A DNA stretch of 19,027 nucleotides from an uncultured Ruminococcus sp. (lineage in GTDB: Bacteria > Bacillota > Clostridia > Oscillospirales > Ruminococcaceae). Below are positions 6,713 to 13,681 of the stretch, piece after piece (positions within the stretch are counted from its first letter, which is position 1; each line of letters begins with the position of its first letter). The notes below the pieces were generated by a model. The model did no database searches. It was not told where the DNA came from and was given only the letters and a program-made list of their open reading frames with translations. The stretch spans positions 1-19,027 of the forward strand of contig ONNL01000162.1 of the NCBI GenBank assembly GCA_900319195.1, written 5' to 3'. A program made the position numbers and the translations under genes.

Positions 6713-8131
6713 ATGTCATTCAGCAGCTTGGAGTTTCTATTTATATTCCTTCCTGCGTTTATGCTCCTGTATGGACTGTCACCGAAAAAGATAAAGAATC
6801 TGACGATAGCCGTCGGCAGTATAGTTTTCTATTGCTGGGGCTTTTATCTGATAGATGTCAAATCGCCTTTTTACATAGGTATCTATACGGGGCTGCTCAT
6901 CATGGCAGCTATGTTCAGCTACATAATCGGACAATTCATTCAGGAATACAGACGCTCACGGCGTTTCTGGCTGTGCTTCGGTATAATCATCAATTTCCTC
7001 TGGCTCATCTTCTTCAAATACCTTACCTTCGGCACCGAGAACATCAACGCGATATTCGGCACCGATATAACGGTAAAAAGACTGATACTGCCGATAGGAA
7101 TAAGCTTCTATACGTTTCAGAATGTTTCATACATCACCGACGTATACCGCGAAAAATCAACGCCCGAACGCAGCTTTATCAATTACTTCGCTTACACTGC
7201 GATGTTCCCGCAGCTCATACAGGGGCCTATCGTGCGCTACCGTACAGTCTCCGCAAAGCTCAGGAACAGGACGCATTCAATAAAAAAGGTCGAGACGGGA
7301 CTTCGCTATTTCACGATAGGTCTCGGCTACAAGGTGCTCATTGCTGACCAGATAGGCGGCATATGGCACGACATCTCGATGATAGGCTTTGAGAGCATAT
7401 CTACTCCGCTCGCATGGCTCGGTATCGTCGGATATTCGCTCCAGCTCTATTTCGACTTCTGCGGCTATTCGCTCATGGCGGTCGGACTCGGAAAGCTCAT
7501 GGGATTTGAGCTAACGAAAAACTTCGACTATCCGTATATGTCGCTGACCATGACGGAATTCTGGCGGCGCTGGCATATGACGCTCGGTACATGGTTCAAG
7601 GACTATGTTTACATCCCACTCGGGGGAAATAGAAAAGGCAAGCTGAGAATGGTGCTGAATATGCTCGTCGTGTGGCTGTTCACGGGAATATGGCACGGCG
7701 CAAGCTGGAACTTTGTTATCTGGGGACTTCTGCTCTTCGTCATAATCATGACAGAAAAGCTTGCCATCGGCAATTTTCTCAATAAGTACAAGCTCTTCGG
7801 ACACCTGTGGATGATACTGCTGATACCGCTGACATGGCTTGTGTTTGCAGTTTCCGACATGGAACAGCTTGCAATCTACTTTAAAAAGCTCATTCCTTTT
7901 GCGGAATATAAATACGATTTTGTTTTTAAAGAGGACTATTTAAAATATTGGAAAATCTACCGTCTCTATTTTATCGCGGGAATCATCTTCTCGACGAGAC
8001 TGCCTAAGCGCATTTATAAAAAGCTCAGGCATACGCCGTTTATGGCTTTTATTCTGCTCGCGGTATTCTGGATTTCGGTATACTGTATATACAAGGGTGC
8101 AAATGACCCCTTTATGTACTTTACGTTCTGA
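6713..8131 (+). CDS. MBOAT-family O-acyltransferase (AlgI/DltB-like)
   Basis: A 472-aa polytopic membrane protein of the MBOAT family, of normal length for AlgI-like members. About ten or more hydrophobic segments are visible. The family signature FWRRWHMTLGTWF followed by YIPLGGNRKG (around H288) and the catalytic histidine in IWHGASWNF (H328) are both intact. MBOAT proteins pass acyl (typically acetyl) groups across the membrane for attachment to extracellular polymers such as alginate, peptidoglycan, teichoic acid or capsule. The ATG at 6713 follows AGGGTGG (6702-6708). The next gene begins 15 nt downstream and encodes a membrane-anchored SGNH protein, the usual partner that completes acetyl transfer outside the cell. 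No dltA/dltC or polymer-synthesis gene is adjacent, so the acceptor is unknown; surface-glycan O-acetylation is the best inference. Confidence 0.94.
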   Translation: MSFSSLEFLFIFLPAFMLLYGLSPKKIKNLTIAVGSIVFYCWGFYLIDVKSPFYIGIYTGLLIMAAMFSYIIGQFIQEYRRSRRFWLCFGIIINFLWLIFFKYLTFGTENINAIFGTDITVKRLILPIGISFYTFQNVSYITDVYREKSTPERSFINYFAYTAMFPQLIQGPIVRYRTVSAKLRNRTHSIKKVETGLRYFTIGLGYKVLIADQIGGIWHDISMIGFESISTPLAWLGIVGYSLQLYFDFCGYSLMAVGLGKLMGFELTKNFDYPYMSLTMTEFWRRWHMTLGTWFKDYVYIPLGGNRKGKLRMVLNMLVVWLFTGIWHGASWNFVIWGLLLFVIIMTEKLAIGNFLNKYKLFGHLWMILLIPLTWLVFAVSDMEQLAIYFKKLIPFAEYKYDFVFKEDYLKYWKIYRLYFIAGIIFSTRLPKRIYKKLRHTPFMAFILLAVFWISVYCIYKGANDPFMYFTF

Positions 8132-8146
8132 TTCGGGGGAAGTTTA

Positions 8147-9031
8147 ATGAAAAGATATAAACAGTGCCTTTACACTGTGATACTTATATTGACCTGCTTT
8201 ATCGCGTCACCGTTCATTTTTGTTAAGGTGTGGATGTCAAGCGAGACAAAGGAAGCACAGTCCATTTCAAAGCCGCCGTCGGTAGCGGCAATGGCTATCG
8301 TCACCACGGCTGAAACAACCGAGCCGCCTGTCACCGAGCCTCCCACGGAGACCGCAGTGACCGAGCCCGTAACAGAAACAGGTGAAAGCGGCACATACGT
8401 ATCAACTACTGCACAGACGACCGCCGTCACCACGGAGGTCACGACCACAACAACTGCGGAGGCAGTATTCACACAGGGCGACGCTTCGTATTTCGACGAC
8501 GCACTCTTCGTCGGTGATTCGCGTACAGTCGGCATAAGCGAGTACGGCTCGCTCAAGAATGCGGCTTACTTCTGCAACACGGGACTTGCTCCGAGCAAGA
8601 TCCTCGAGGAAAAAATAAACGGAAATACTCTCGGCTCACTGCTTGCCTCAAAGAAGTTTGGTAAGATATACCTCATGATAGGCATTAACGAGGTCGGCAA
8701 TCCGTATGACGACACGGTTGCGGATATAGACGAGGCTGTCAAGGCTATCCGCAAGGCTCAGCCCGACGCTCTCATCTTCCTCGAGGGCAACCTGCACGTT
8801 ACGAAGTCGGCACAGACCGATGCTATCTCAAATGAGCGTATAAACGAGCTCAATAAGCGTATCTCCGAGCTCTCGGACGGAGATAAGATATTCTATATCG
8901 ACGTTAATCCTCTGTTCGATGACGATAAGGGCAACCTCAGAGACGACTGCACAAGCGATGGAGTCCATGTCCTCGCAAAGCATTACTCCGTGTGGTGCGA
9001 ATGGCTCTGTATGAACGAGATCCAAAAATAA
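8147..9031 (+). CDS. Membrane-anchored SGNH-fold protein, probable O-acetylation partner of the MBOAT
   Basis: A 294-aa protein with an N-terminal signal-anchor (residues 8-28), then a low-complexity Thr/Pro/Glu linker (about 52-107, many TEPP/TTT runs) that probably spans the cell wall and may be glycosylated. An SGNH domain runs from about 115 to 292: GDSRT (nucleophile S125), a GINE block (179-182, with N181 in the oxyanion-hole position) and SDGVH (D271, H274). The triad looks complete. In known two-component systems an MBOAT exports acetyl groups and an extracytoplasmic SGNH protein (AlgJ/AlgX or PatB type) transfers them to the polymer; I infer that role here. The start has GGGGGA (8135-8140) upstream and is 15 nt after the MBOAT stop, so the two are co-transcribed. 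A free surface esterase is the alternative. Confidence 0.88.
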   Translation: MKRYKQCLYTVILILTCFIASPFIFVKVWMSSETKEAQSISKPPSVAAMAIVTTAETTEPPVTEPPTETAVTEPVTETGESGTYVSTTAQTTAVTTEVTTTTTAEAVFTQGDASYFDDALFVGDSRTVGISEYGSLKNAAYFCNTGLAPSKILEEKINGNTLGSLLASKKFGKIYLMIGINEVGNPYDDTVADIDEAVKAIRKAQPDALIFLEGNLHVTKSAQTDAISNERINELNKRISELSDGDKIFYIDVNPLFDDDKGNLRDDCTSDGVHVLAKHYSVWCEWLCMNEIQK

Positions 9032-9124
9032 CGACACTTATACAGGAATTTATCGGGGGAAAACTTTCTGAGGAAAGCTTTGTGCCAACAGCACCCCGTA
9101 CCCCTTTTCAAAGACTTTAAGCTG

Positions 9125-9204
9125 AAAATTCCGTCTGACAAGGCACACCTCTTACTAAAAAAGTAAGGCGAGTCTCCATGTGTGCCCCTGTCAGACGGAA
9201 TTTT
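9125..9204. repeat. Large nested hairpin element A (MITE-like or bidirectional terminator)
   Basis: A 16-nt arm (9125-9140, AAAATTCCGTCTGACA) pairs perfectly with 9189-9204. After a small internal loop, GGCACAC (9142-9148) pairs with GTGTGCC (9180-9186). Inside sits a further hairpin, CTTACT (9151-9156) with AGTAAG (9162-9167). The outer arm ends in A4/T5, so transcripts in either direction could terminate here. Its size and perfect outer arms fit a miniature inverted-repeat element; copy number elsewhere is unknown. Confidence 0.7.
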
Positions 9205-9207
9205 TAA

Positions 9208-9261
9208 TTAAGGCAATACCGCACAAAGCCGTCAGGCAGGCTTTGTGCGGTATTGCCTTAA
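9208..9261. repeat. Perfect 23-bp inverted repeat, hairpin element B
   Basis: The arm 9208-9230 (begins TTAAGGCAATACC) is the exact reverse complement of 9239-9261, around an 8-nt loop. The arms are not flanked by a T-run that would make it a standard terminator. It abuts element A with only 3 nt between. It is probably a small palindromic repeat element; no transposase gene is near. Confidence 0.75.
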
Positions 9262-9453
9262 GGCTCAGAAATGAAAAACAGGAAATACTTCTCAGAATGT
9301 TCCTCTGATAAATCATGTATAAGGCAGTTGAATATACTATGCGGACAATGCGATCAAGAAAAAGCCGATAGCCTGCAATTTATGAATCGTTAAACAATAT
9401 GTACAATTTTTGAACTCGTTTTTGAATAATTTAATGAAAAGTTGTTACAATCG

Positions 9454-9482
9454 TTGACATTTTCTGTTTCGTATGATAGAAT
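9454..9482 (+). promoter_or_regulatory. Promoter of the PAS-GGDEF-EAL gene
   Basis: TTGACA (9454-9459), a 17-nt spacer and TAGAAT (9477-9482). The leader to the gene is about 80-100 nt. It shares TTGACATTTT and TAGAATAA with the MBOAT promoter at 6619. Confidence 0.8.
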
Positions 9483-9588
9483 AAGATAAAGGTGTTTTCT
9501 TAAAGGTATTATGCATTACAGTTTATTTTTGACATTAGTATTTCCATAGAGGATAAAAGCGTATATGAGCAGCACGAGGGGGAGTTTT

Positions 9589-11238
9589 ATGAACGATGAT
9601 ATCCGCAGAAAAAAGCTCGACAGCTTGTTTGAGGCTTTTTCTATAATATCTGAGGAGAGCTATGTTTTTCTCACCGATTTTACAACACGTGTTTCAAGGT
9701 GGTCCGCAAATGCCGTTGACTATTTCGGACTTGAAGATGAATATATGTACATGGACGAAAGGTGGCGCCCGAAGGTGCATCCCGACGACGTTGAGAGCTA
9801 CTCCGACAGCATAGAAAGAATTGTAAGCGGTACGGATAATGAGCACCATATGCAGTACCGTGTGCTTGCAAATAACGGTGAGTACGTTGTCGTGACCTGC
9901 CGCGGTGTCATTATCAGGGACGAAAACGGTGCTCCTGCCTATTTCGGCGGAGCTATCAAGAATCACGGTCTGATGAGCTATATCGACACACCTACGGGGC
10001 TGAGGAGCCTTTACGGATTTTTTGACGACTTCAATTCAATGGTCTGGAAACGCCGCTCAGCCTATGTTATAATGATAGGTCTGAATAAGTTCTCAAATCT
10101 GAATGATGTCTACGGTTATAAGTTCGGCAACAGCGTACTGCGTGAGATAGGCAATCTCATACAGGAGAAGTTCCGCAACAGCGGCGAGGTCTACAGAATG
10201 GACGGCACGAAATTCTCCGTTATCGTCCACGACCTCACTATCGAGCAGATAATCGACATATACAACGAGATCTCGGAGACGACCGTCCACGATTTTTACA
10301 TAGGAAAGGAACGTATCAGCGTCTCGCTCAATGCAGGCGCTGTGCTGATAGATAATTCGCAGATAAGCAGCAAGGTGTTCTATTCATGCCTGAAATACGC
10401 TTACTACGAGTCGAAGAATCACCGACTCGGAGCGCTTACGGTCTTTGAGGAGGACACGAGGGAAAATACGCGCGATTACATGGAGAAGCTGAATATTATC
10501 CGCAACAGTATCACGGATAACTGCGACGGCTTCTATCTCTGCTATCAGCCGATAGTCAATGCCGATACTGAGGAGCTGAAGGGTGCTGAGGCGCTTGTCC
10601 GCTGGAAGAATGACAAGTACGGCGTGGTGTCGCCTAATCAGTTCATTCCTGCACTTGAACAGGACCCGCTTTTCCCCGAGCTTGGCAACTGGATACTCAT
10701 GACATCTGTTACGGACGCAAAGCCTCTGCTTACAAAATATCCCGACCTGATACTGAATGTGAACGTATCGTATGCACAGCTTGAAAAGGGCGATTTTGCG
10801 TCGAAGGTACTGGATATAATCAATGAAGTCGGGTTCCCTGCGGCGAACCTCTGCCTTGAGATAACGGAGCGTTGCAGACTGCTCGATATGGATCTGCTCA
10901 AGGAGGTGTTTGAGGCACTAAAGCGCGAGGGGATAAAGGTCGCATTGGACGATTTCGGCACGGGCTTCTCGTCGATAGGCGTACTGCGTGAGATAAGCGT
11001 GGACACTATCAAGGTGGATCGTGATTATGTAAAGAATGTCGAGAAGAGCTCGTCGGATCAGAGCACGATAAAGTCGATATCCGACCTTGCAGATGCATTC
11101 TCTGCGGAGGTGTGCGTTGAGGGAGTCGAGACGGCAGGAATGCGCGATTTCTTGCGGAAGTACAGTGTTAATTCGCTTCAGGGATATTATTACTCGAAGC
11201 CTGTTTCGATAGAGAAATTCATGAGGAAATACGGATAA
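9589..11238 (+). CDS. PAS-GGDEF(degenerate)-EAL cyclic-di-GMP phosphodiesterase
   Basis: A soluble signalling protein of about 549 aa with no transmembrane segment. A PAS-type sensor domain (about residues 20-125) is followed by a GGDEF domain (about 140-290). Its signature is reduced to MDGTKF (codons 10198-10215), missing the glycines and acidic residues needed for diguanylate cyclase activity. The EAL domain (about 300-545) keeps EALVR (codons 10588-10602), EITE, DDFGTG, a KVD segment, VEGVET and the final QGYYYSKP. I therefore expect it to hydrolyse c-di-GMP, with the dead GGDEF as a possible GTP/c-di-GMP regulatory site. The start is uncertain: ATG 9589 has AGGGGGAG close upstream, while in-frame ATG 9565 has AGAGGA 11 nt before it and would add 8 residues. 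It is monocistronic. Outputs (motility, adhesion, exopolysaccharide) are not visible nearby beyond the upstream acetylation pair. Confidence 0.93.
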   Translation: MNDDIRRKKLDSLFEAFSIISEESYVFLTDFTTRVSRWSANAVDYFGLEDEYMYMDERWRPKVHPDDVESYSDSIERIVSGTDNEHHMQYRVLANNGEYVVVTCRGVIIRDENGAPAYFGGAIKNHGLMSYIDTPTGLRSLYGFFDDFNSMVWKRRSAYVIMIGLNKFSNLNDVYGYKFGNSVLREIGNLIQEKFRNSGEVYRMDGTKFSVIVHDLTIEQIIDIYNEISETTVHDFYIGKERISVSLNAGAVLIDNSQISSKVFYSCLKYAYYESKNHRLGALTVFEEDTRENTRDYMEKLNIIRNSITDNCDGFYLCYQPIVNADTEELKGAEALVRWKNDKYGVVSPNQFIPALEQDPLFPELGNWILMTSVTDAKPLLTKYPDLILNVNVSYAQLEKGDFASKVLDIINEVGFPAANLCLEITERCRLLDMDLLKEVFEALKREGIKVALDDFGTGFSSIGVLREISVDTIKVDRDYVKNVEKSSSDQSTIKSISDLADAFSAEVCVEGVETAGMRDFLRKYSVNSLQGYYYSKPVSIEKFMRKYG

Positions 11239-11239
11239 A

Positions 11240-11266
11240 AAAGCGGAGCCGAGCGGCTCCGTTTTA
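11240..11266 (+). terminator. Intrinsic terminator of the GGDEF/EAL gene
   Basis: CGGAGCC (11244-11250), loop GAGC and GGCTCCG (11255-11261), followed by TTTT. Flanking A and T residues extend the stem. It starts directly after the stop codon. Confidence 0.9.
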
Positions 11267-11302
11267 TATTGCTTTTAGAGGTACCCTTGATTTGGTCTGC
11301 GG

Positions 11303-11437
11303 TTATCTTGAATGCGGATCTATTGCTGTCTTTAAGGAAGCTTTTCTTGTAATACAGCTCGAATTGAGGTGCGGACATATTTTTGCTTTTGGATCAATTT
11401 CGTCTCCGCAGTATTTACAATTTTTTGTGTTAGCCAT
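11303..11437 (-). CDS. Short zinc-ribbon protein, probably a truncated or frameshifted remnant
   Basis: A 44-aa reading frame not obvious from length alone. It opens MANTKNCKYCGDEIDPKAKI, a typical bacterial N-terminal zinc-ribbon start with CxxC at residues 7 and 10. The second half reads CPHL (residues 21-24), where CPHC or CPxC is expected, so the fourth zinc ligand is missing. The reading frame then loses resemblance and stops at 11303. An overlapping frame continues open for about 50 codons beyond this point, which suggests a frameshift just after the zinc knuckle in a longer parent gene. The ATG at 11437 has a good Shine-Dalgarno (AGGAG, 8 nt away), so translation starts are still supported. 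It is divergent from the XRE regulator. It may be a real micro-protein with three or four cysteines (another Cys is at 28) or a decaying gene; I favour decay. Confidence 0.5.
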   Translation of the reverse strand: MANTKNCKYCGDEIDPKAKICPHLNSSCITRKASLKTAIDPHSR

Positions 11438-11480
11438 ATTGAAAACTCCTGCCACAGCTGATATTTTTATAGCAATAACG

Positions 11481-11500
11481 TTATATCACTAAAGATATAA
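11481..11500. promoter_or_regulatory. Inverted repeat, candidate XRE operator
   Basis: TTATATC (11481-11487), a 6-nt spacer and GATATAA (11494-11500) form a perfect inverted repeat. It lies between the divergent zinc-ribbon and XRE genes, and overlaps a 10-bp palindrome ATAACGTTAT (11475-11484). Both the size and position suit a dimeric helix-turn-helix regulator. A TATAAT for the XRE gene lies at 11543-11548. Confidence 0.4.
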
Positions 11501-11579
11501 AAAGGCGATACGATAGTTGTAAATTTTCTTCACTATAGAGAATATAATATACTTATTACTATATTGAAGGAGAATCATT

Positions 11580-11975
11580 ATGGACGTTGGGAAACGATTG
11601 AAGGAGCTTCGTGAAAAGAGAGGGATAACCGTAAACAAGCTTGCCAATCTTGCAGGACTGTCTCAAAGCTTTCTTCGTGAGATAGAGCTTGGCGACAAAA
11701 AGCCTACTGTTGAAACGCTGTCATATTTCTGTGACGCTCTTGGAGTGTCGCTCGGACAGTTTTTCAGTGAGAATGAAGTCAGTATTGAGCCTGCACTGCT
11801 GACAGCTTTGCAGGGACTAAGCTCTTCCCAACAGCTTATGCTTGCTGATCTTCTGGCGTCTTTAAATAATATCGTTTCAAATATCCACTGTTTATGCCCT
11901 CAAAAAATACTTGACAACCGAGAAAAACAGTGGTATAATAGACCCATAATTAAATGCAGTGATGAAGAAAAGTAA
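11580..11975 (+). CDS. XRE-family transcriptional regulator
   Basis: A 131-aa DNA-binding protein. Residues about 4-62 form a Cro/C1-type helix-turn-helix domain: RLKELREKRGITVNKLA, then the recognition part AGLSQSFLREIELGDKKP, then SYFCDALGVSLGQFF, all very close to the family pattern. The remaining half is a helical segment (about 70-100) of unknown role, perhaps dimerisation, followed by a polar tail. The start has AAGGAG (11567-11572) 7 nt upstream. A TATAAT at 11543-11548 is a likely -10 element, with a weak -35. The last 20 or so codons contain the consensus promoter for the downstream T-box leader, so the tail may be constrained by DNA rather than protein function. Target genes are unknown; autoregulation through the 11481-11500 inverted repeat is plausible. 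Confidence 0.9.
   Translation: MDVGKRLKELREKRGITVNKLANLAGLSQSFLREIELGDKKPTVETLSYFCDALGVSLGQFFSENEVSIEPALLTALQGLSSSQQLMLADLLASLNNIVSNIHCLCPQKILDNREKQWYNRPIIKCSDEEK
11911..11939 (+). promoter_or_regulatory. Consensus promoter of the asnS-asnA operon, inside the XRE coding end
   Basis: TTGACA (11911-11916), a 17-nt spacer and TATAAT (11934-11939) match sigma-A consensus exactly. Transcription should start near 11946, at the beginning of the T-box leader. The whole promoter lies within the last 22 codons of the XRE gene. Confidence 0.9.
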
Positions 11976-12197
11976 CATGAGAACTCGTTCACAGAGAATG
12001 CGGATATGGTGCGAACCGCGTATCAGAGCTTGTGTGAATAACACTTCGGAGCAGCAGCCTGAAAGCCGCAGTTTCGGTGAGTAGGTGCGCCGTCCTCCGC
12101 GCGTTACAGCGGACAGAGTGACTGCAATGACGCAGTAATTCAGGTGGTACCACGGGTCATTATGCTCCCGTCCTGTTTTCAGGACGAGGGCTTTTTT
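11946..12197 (+). promoter_or_regulatory. T-box riboswitch, tRNA-Asn specific (specifier AAC)
   Basis: The leader shows the T-box landmarks in order: an AAAGTAA element and CAGAGAA in the 5' strand of stem I, GGTGCGAACC in the distal stem I, a specifier region GAATAACACTT, the AGTAGG and CGTTACAG segments before the antiterminator, and the T-box sequence AGGTGGTACCACGG (about 12142-12155). I read the specifier as AAC (12040-12042), because it sits in the usual GAAn-codon-ACYYY setting; AAC encodes Asn, matching the asnS and asnA genes downstream. A terminator follows: CGTCCTG (12169-12175) with CAGGACG (12180-12186), then GGGC and TTTTTT. Uncharged tRNA-Asn pairing with the specifier and with the TGGT bulge would favour the antiterminator and expression. 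Confidence 0.96.
12165..12197 (+). terminator. T-box regulated terminator hairpin
   Basis: CGTCCTG (12169-12175), loop TTTT, CAGGACG (12180-12186), extended by CCC/GGG pairs around a small bulge and ending in TTTTTT (12192-12197). Its 5' arm can alternatively pair into the antiterminator with the T-box sequence. Confidence 0.9.
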
Positions 12198-12217
12198 ATT
12201 TTGAAAGGAATGATATC

Positions 12218-13594
12218 ATGAAGCATACAGACATCAGAGAAGTGTTTGAAAACAAGGAGCTTATCGGACAGAATATCACTGTCTGCGGCTGGGTTAGAAC
12301 TTCAAGAAATTCAAAGTCCGTCGCTTTCATTGAACTCAATGACGGAACAACTCTTAAAAATTTGCAGATAGTTATAGACAAGGACGGTGCGAGCGAGGTC
12401 AATATTCCCCGCGTTGGTACCTCCCTCAGAATAGCCGACGGCAAGGTAGTGGCTTCTGATAAAAACGGAGTCGAGATCTGTGTTGAGCCTCAGAAGATAG
12501 AGGTGCTCGGTGAGTGCCCGACTGACTATCCGCTTCAGAAAAAGGGACACACTCTCGAGTTTCTCCGGACTATGCCCCACCTCAGAGGACGCACGAATAC
12601 ATTCAATGCAGTTTTCCGCGTTCGCTCGGTGCTTGCTGAGTCCATACACACGTATTTCCAGAACCACAATTACGTTTATGTGAACACTCCGCTTATTACG
12701 GGAAGCGACTGTGAGGGCGCAGGAGAGATGTTTCAGGTGACTACACTCGGATACAACAACGACTTCAAGTCCGAGGAGGATTACTGCGCAAACGATTTCT
12801 TCGGCAGGAAGGCCGGTCTCTCTGTATCGGGACAGCTTGAGGGCGAAATGGCTGCAATGGCTTTCGGCAAGATATACACATTCGGTCCGAGCTTCCGCGC
12901 AGAGAACTCCAACACTCCCAAGCACCTTGCTGAATTCTGGCACGTTGAGCCTGAGATAGCTTTTGCCGAGCTCCCTGATGTTATCGCAATAGCTGAGGAT
13001 ATGCTCAAATTCGTTATCCGCCGTCTGCTCGATACCTGCCCGAATGAAATGCAGTTCTTCGATGCACGCTTTGAAAAGGGACTCATCGCTCGCCTTGAGG
13101 AGCTTATTTCTCATGATTTCGGCATTGTTACCTATACCGAGGCGATAAAGCTCCTTCAGGAGTCGGGCGAGGACTTCGTATATCCTGTTGAGTGGGGCTG
13201 TGACCTCCAGACAGAGCACGAGCGCTATATTGCCGAGAAGGTGTTCAAGAAGGCTGTATTCGTAACGGATTATCCGAAGGAGATAAAGTCCTTCTACATG
13301 AAGCAGAATCCCGACGGCAAGACCGTTGCGGCAGTTGACCTGCTTGTCCCGGGCGTTGGCGAGATAATCGGCGGCAGCGAGCGTGAAGCTGATTATGACA
13401 AGCTCATTGCCGAAATGAAGAAGAGAAACATGAACCTCGACCTCTACACAGATTACACAGACCTCAGAAAGTTCGGCTCTGTTCCTCACGGCGGTTTCGG
13501 ACTCGGCTTCGAGAGACTTATCATGTACGTAACAGGTATGCAGAATATCCGCGACGTGACACTCTTCCCGAGAACAGTAGGCAGCATAAGATAA
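12218..13594 (+). CDS. asnS: Asparaginyl-tRNA synthetase
   Basis: A 458-aa class IIb aminoacyl-tRNA synthetase, of normal length for bacterial AsnRS, which charges tRNA-Asn in the cytoplasm. The N-terminal OB-fold anticodon-binding domain (about 17-100, VCGWVRTSRNSKSVAFIELNDG) is followed by the catalytic domain. Motif 2 FRAENSNTPKH (226-236) has the RAENSxTxKHLAEF form that separates AsnRS from AspRS. Motif 3 is GFGLGFERL (426-434), and the protein ends in the typical LFPRTVGSIR-like tail. The ATG follows AAAGGA. It is preceded by an Asn-specific T-box and followed after 87 nt by asnA without a clear terminator between, so both are expected to be induced when tRNA-Asn is poorly charged. Direct Asn charging implies the cell need not rely only on the Asp-tRNA-Asn amidotransferase route. 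Confidence 0.98.
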   Translation: MKHTDIREVFENKELIGQNITVCGWVRTSRNSKSVAFIELNDGTTLKNLQIVIDKDGASEVNIPRVGTSLRIADGKVVASDKNGVEICVEPQKIEVLGECPTDYPLQKKGHTLEFLRTMPHLRGRTNTFNAVFRVRSVLAESIHTYFQNHNYVYVNTPLITGSDCEGAGEMFQVTTLGYNNDFKSEEDYCANDFFGRKAGLSVSGQLEGEMAAMAFGKIYTFGPSFRAENSNTPKHLAEFWHVEPEIAFAELPDVIAIAEDMLKFVIRRLLDTCPNEMQFFDARFEKGLIARLEELISHDFGIVTYTEAIKLLQESGEDFVYPVEWGCDLQTEHERYIAEKVFKKAVFVTDYPKEIKSFYMKQNPDGKTVAAVDLLVPGVGEIIGGSEREADYDKLIAEMKKRNMNLDLYTDYTDLRKFGSVPHGGFGLGFERLIMYVTGMQNIRDVTLFPRTVGSIR

Positions 13595-13681
13595 AATCAA
13601 AGCTATGTTTATCACAGGCGGCATCAATGGCGCTGCTGTCTGTTTATAAATCTTCAATCATCCCGAAAGGAAAGTGATATT

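Larger units (their letters stand above)
9032..9453. other. Intergenic region without a convincing gene; tandem hairpin elements
   Basis: About 420 nt. The first 90 nt carry a short CTTTC-tgag-GAAAG hairpin (9064-9077) and C-rich sequence. Two large hairpins follow (9125-9204 and 9208-9261), then AT-rich sequence up to the promoter at 9454. A 40-codon ORF (9271-9393) is possible but unsupported. Confidence 0.6.

Noticed and set aside
6652..7347. 231-codon plus-strand frame overlapping the start of the MBOAT gene
   Set aside because: It is out of frame with the MBOAT, is His/Arg/Tyr-rich, and lies over sequence that encodes conserved transmembrane segments.
9032..9261. Insertion sequence as the source of the hairpins
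   Set aside because: No transposase reading frame or clear target duplication is present; only a non-autonomous element remains possible.
12311..13657. 448-codon minus-strand open frame opposite asnS
   Set aside because: It is a shadow of a highly conserved synthetase gene, with no domain and no translation signals.
13595..13681. Attenuator hairpin between asnS and asnA
   Set aside because: Only short, bulged stems (about 4 + 4 bp) can be drawn and no T-run follows, so there is no support for a terminator or riboswitch here.
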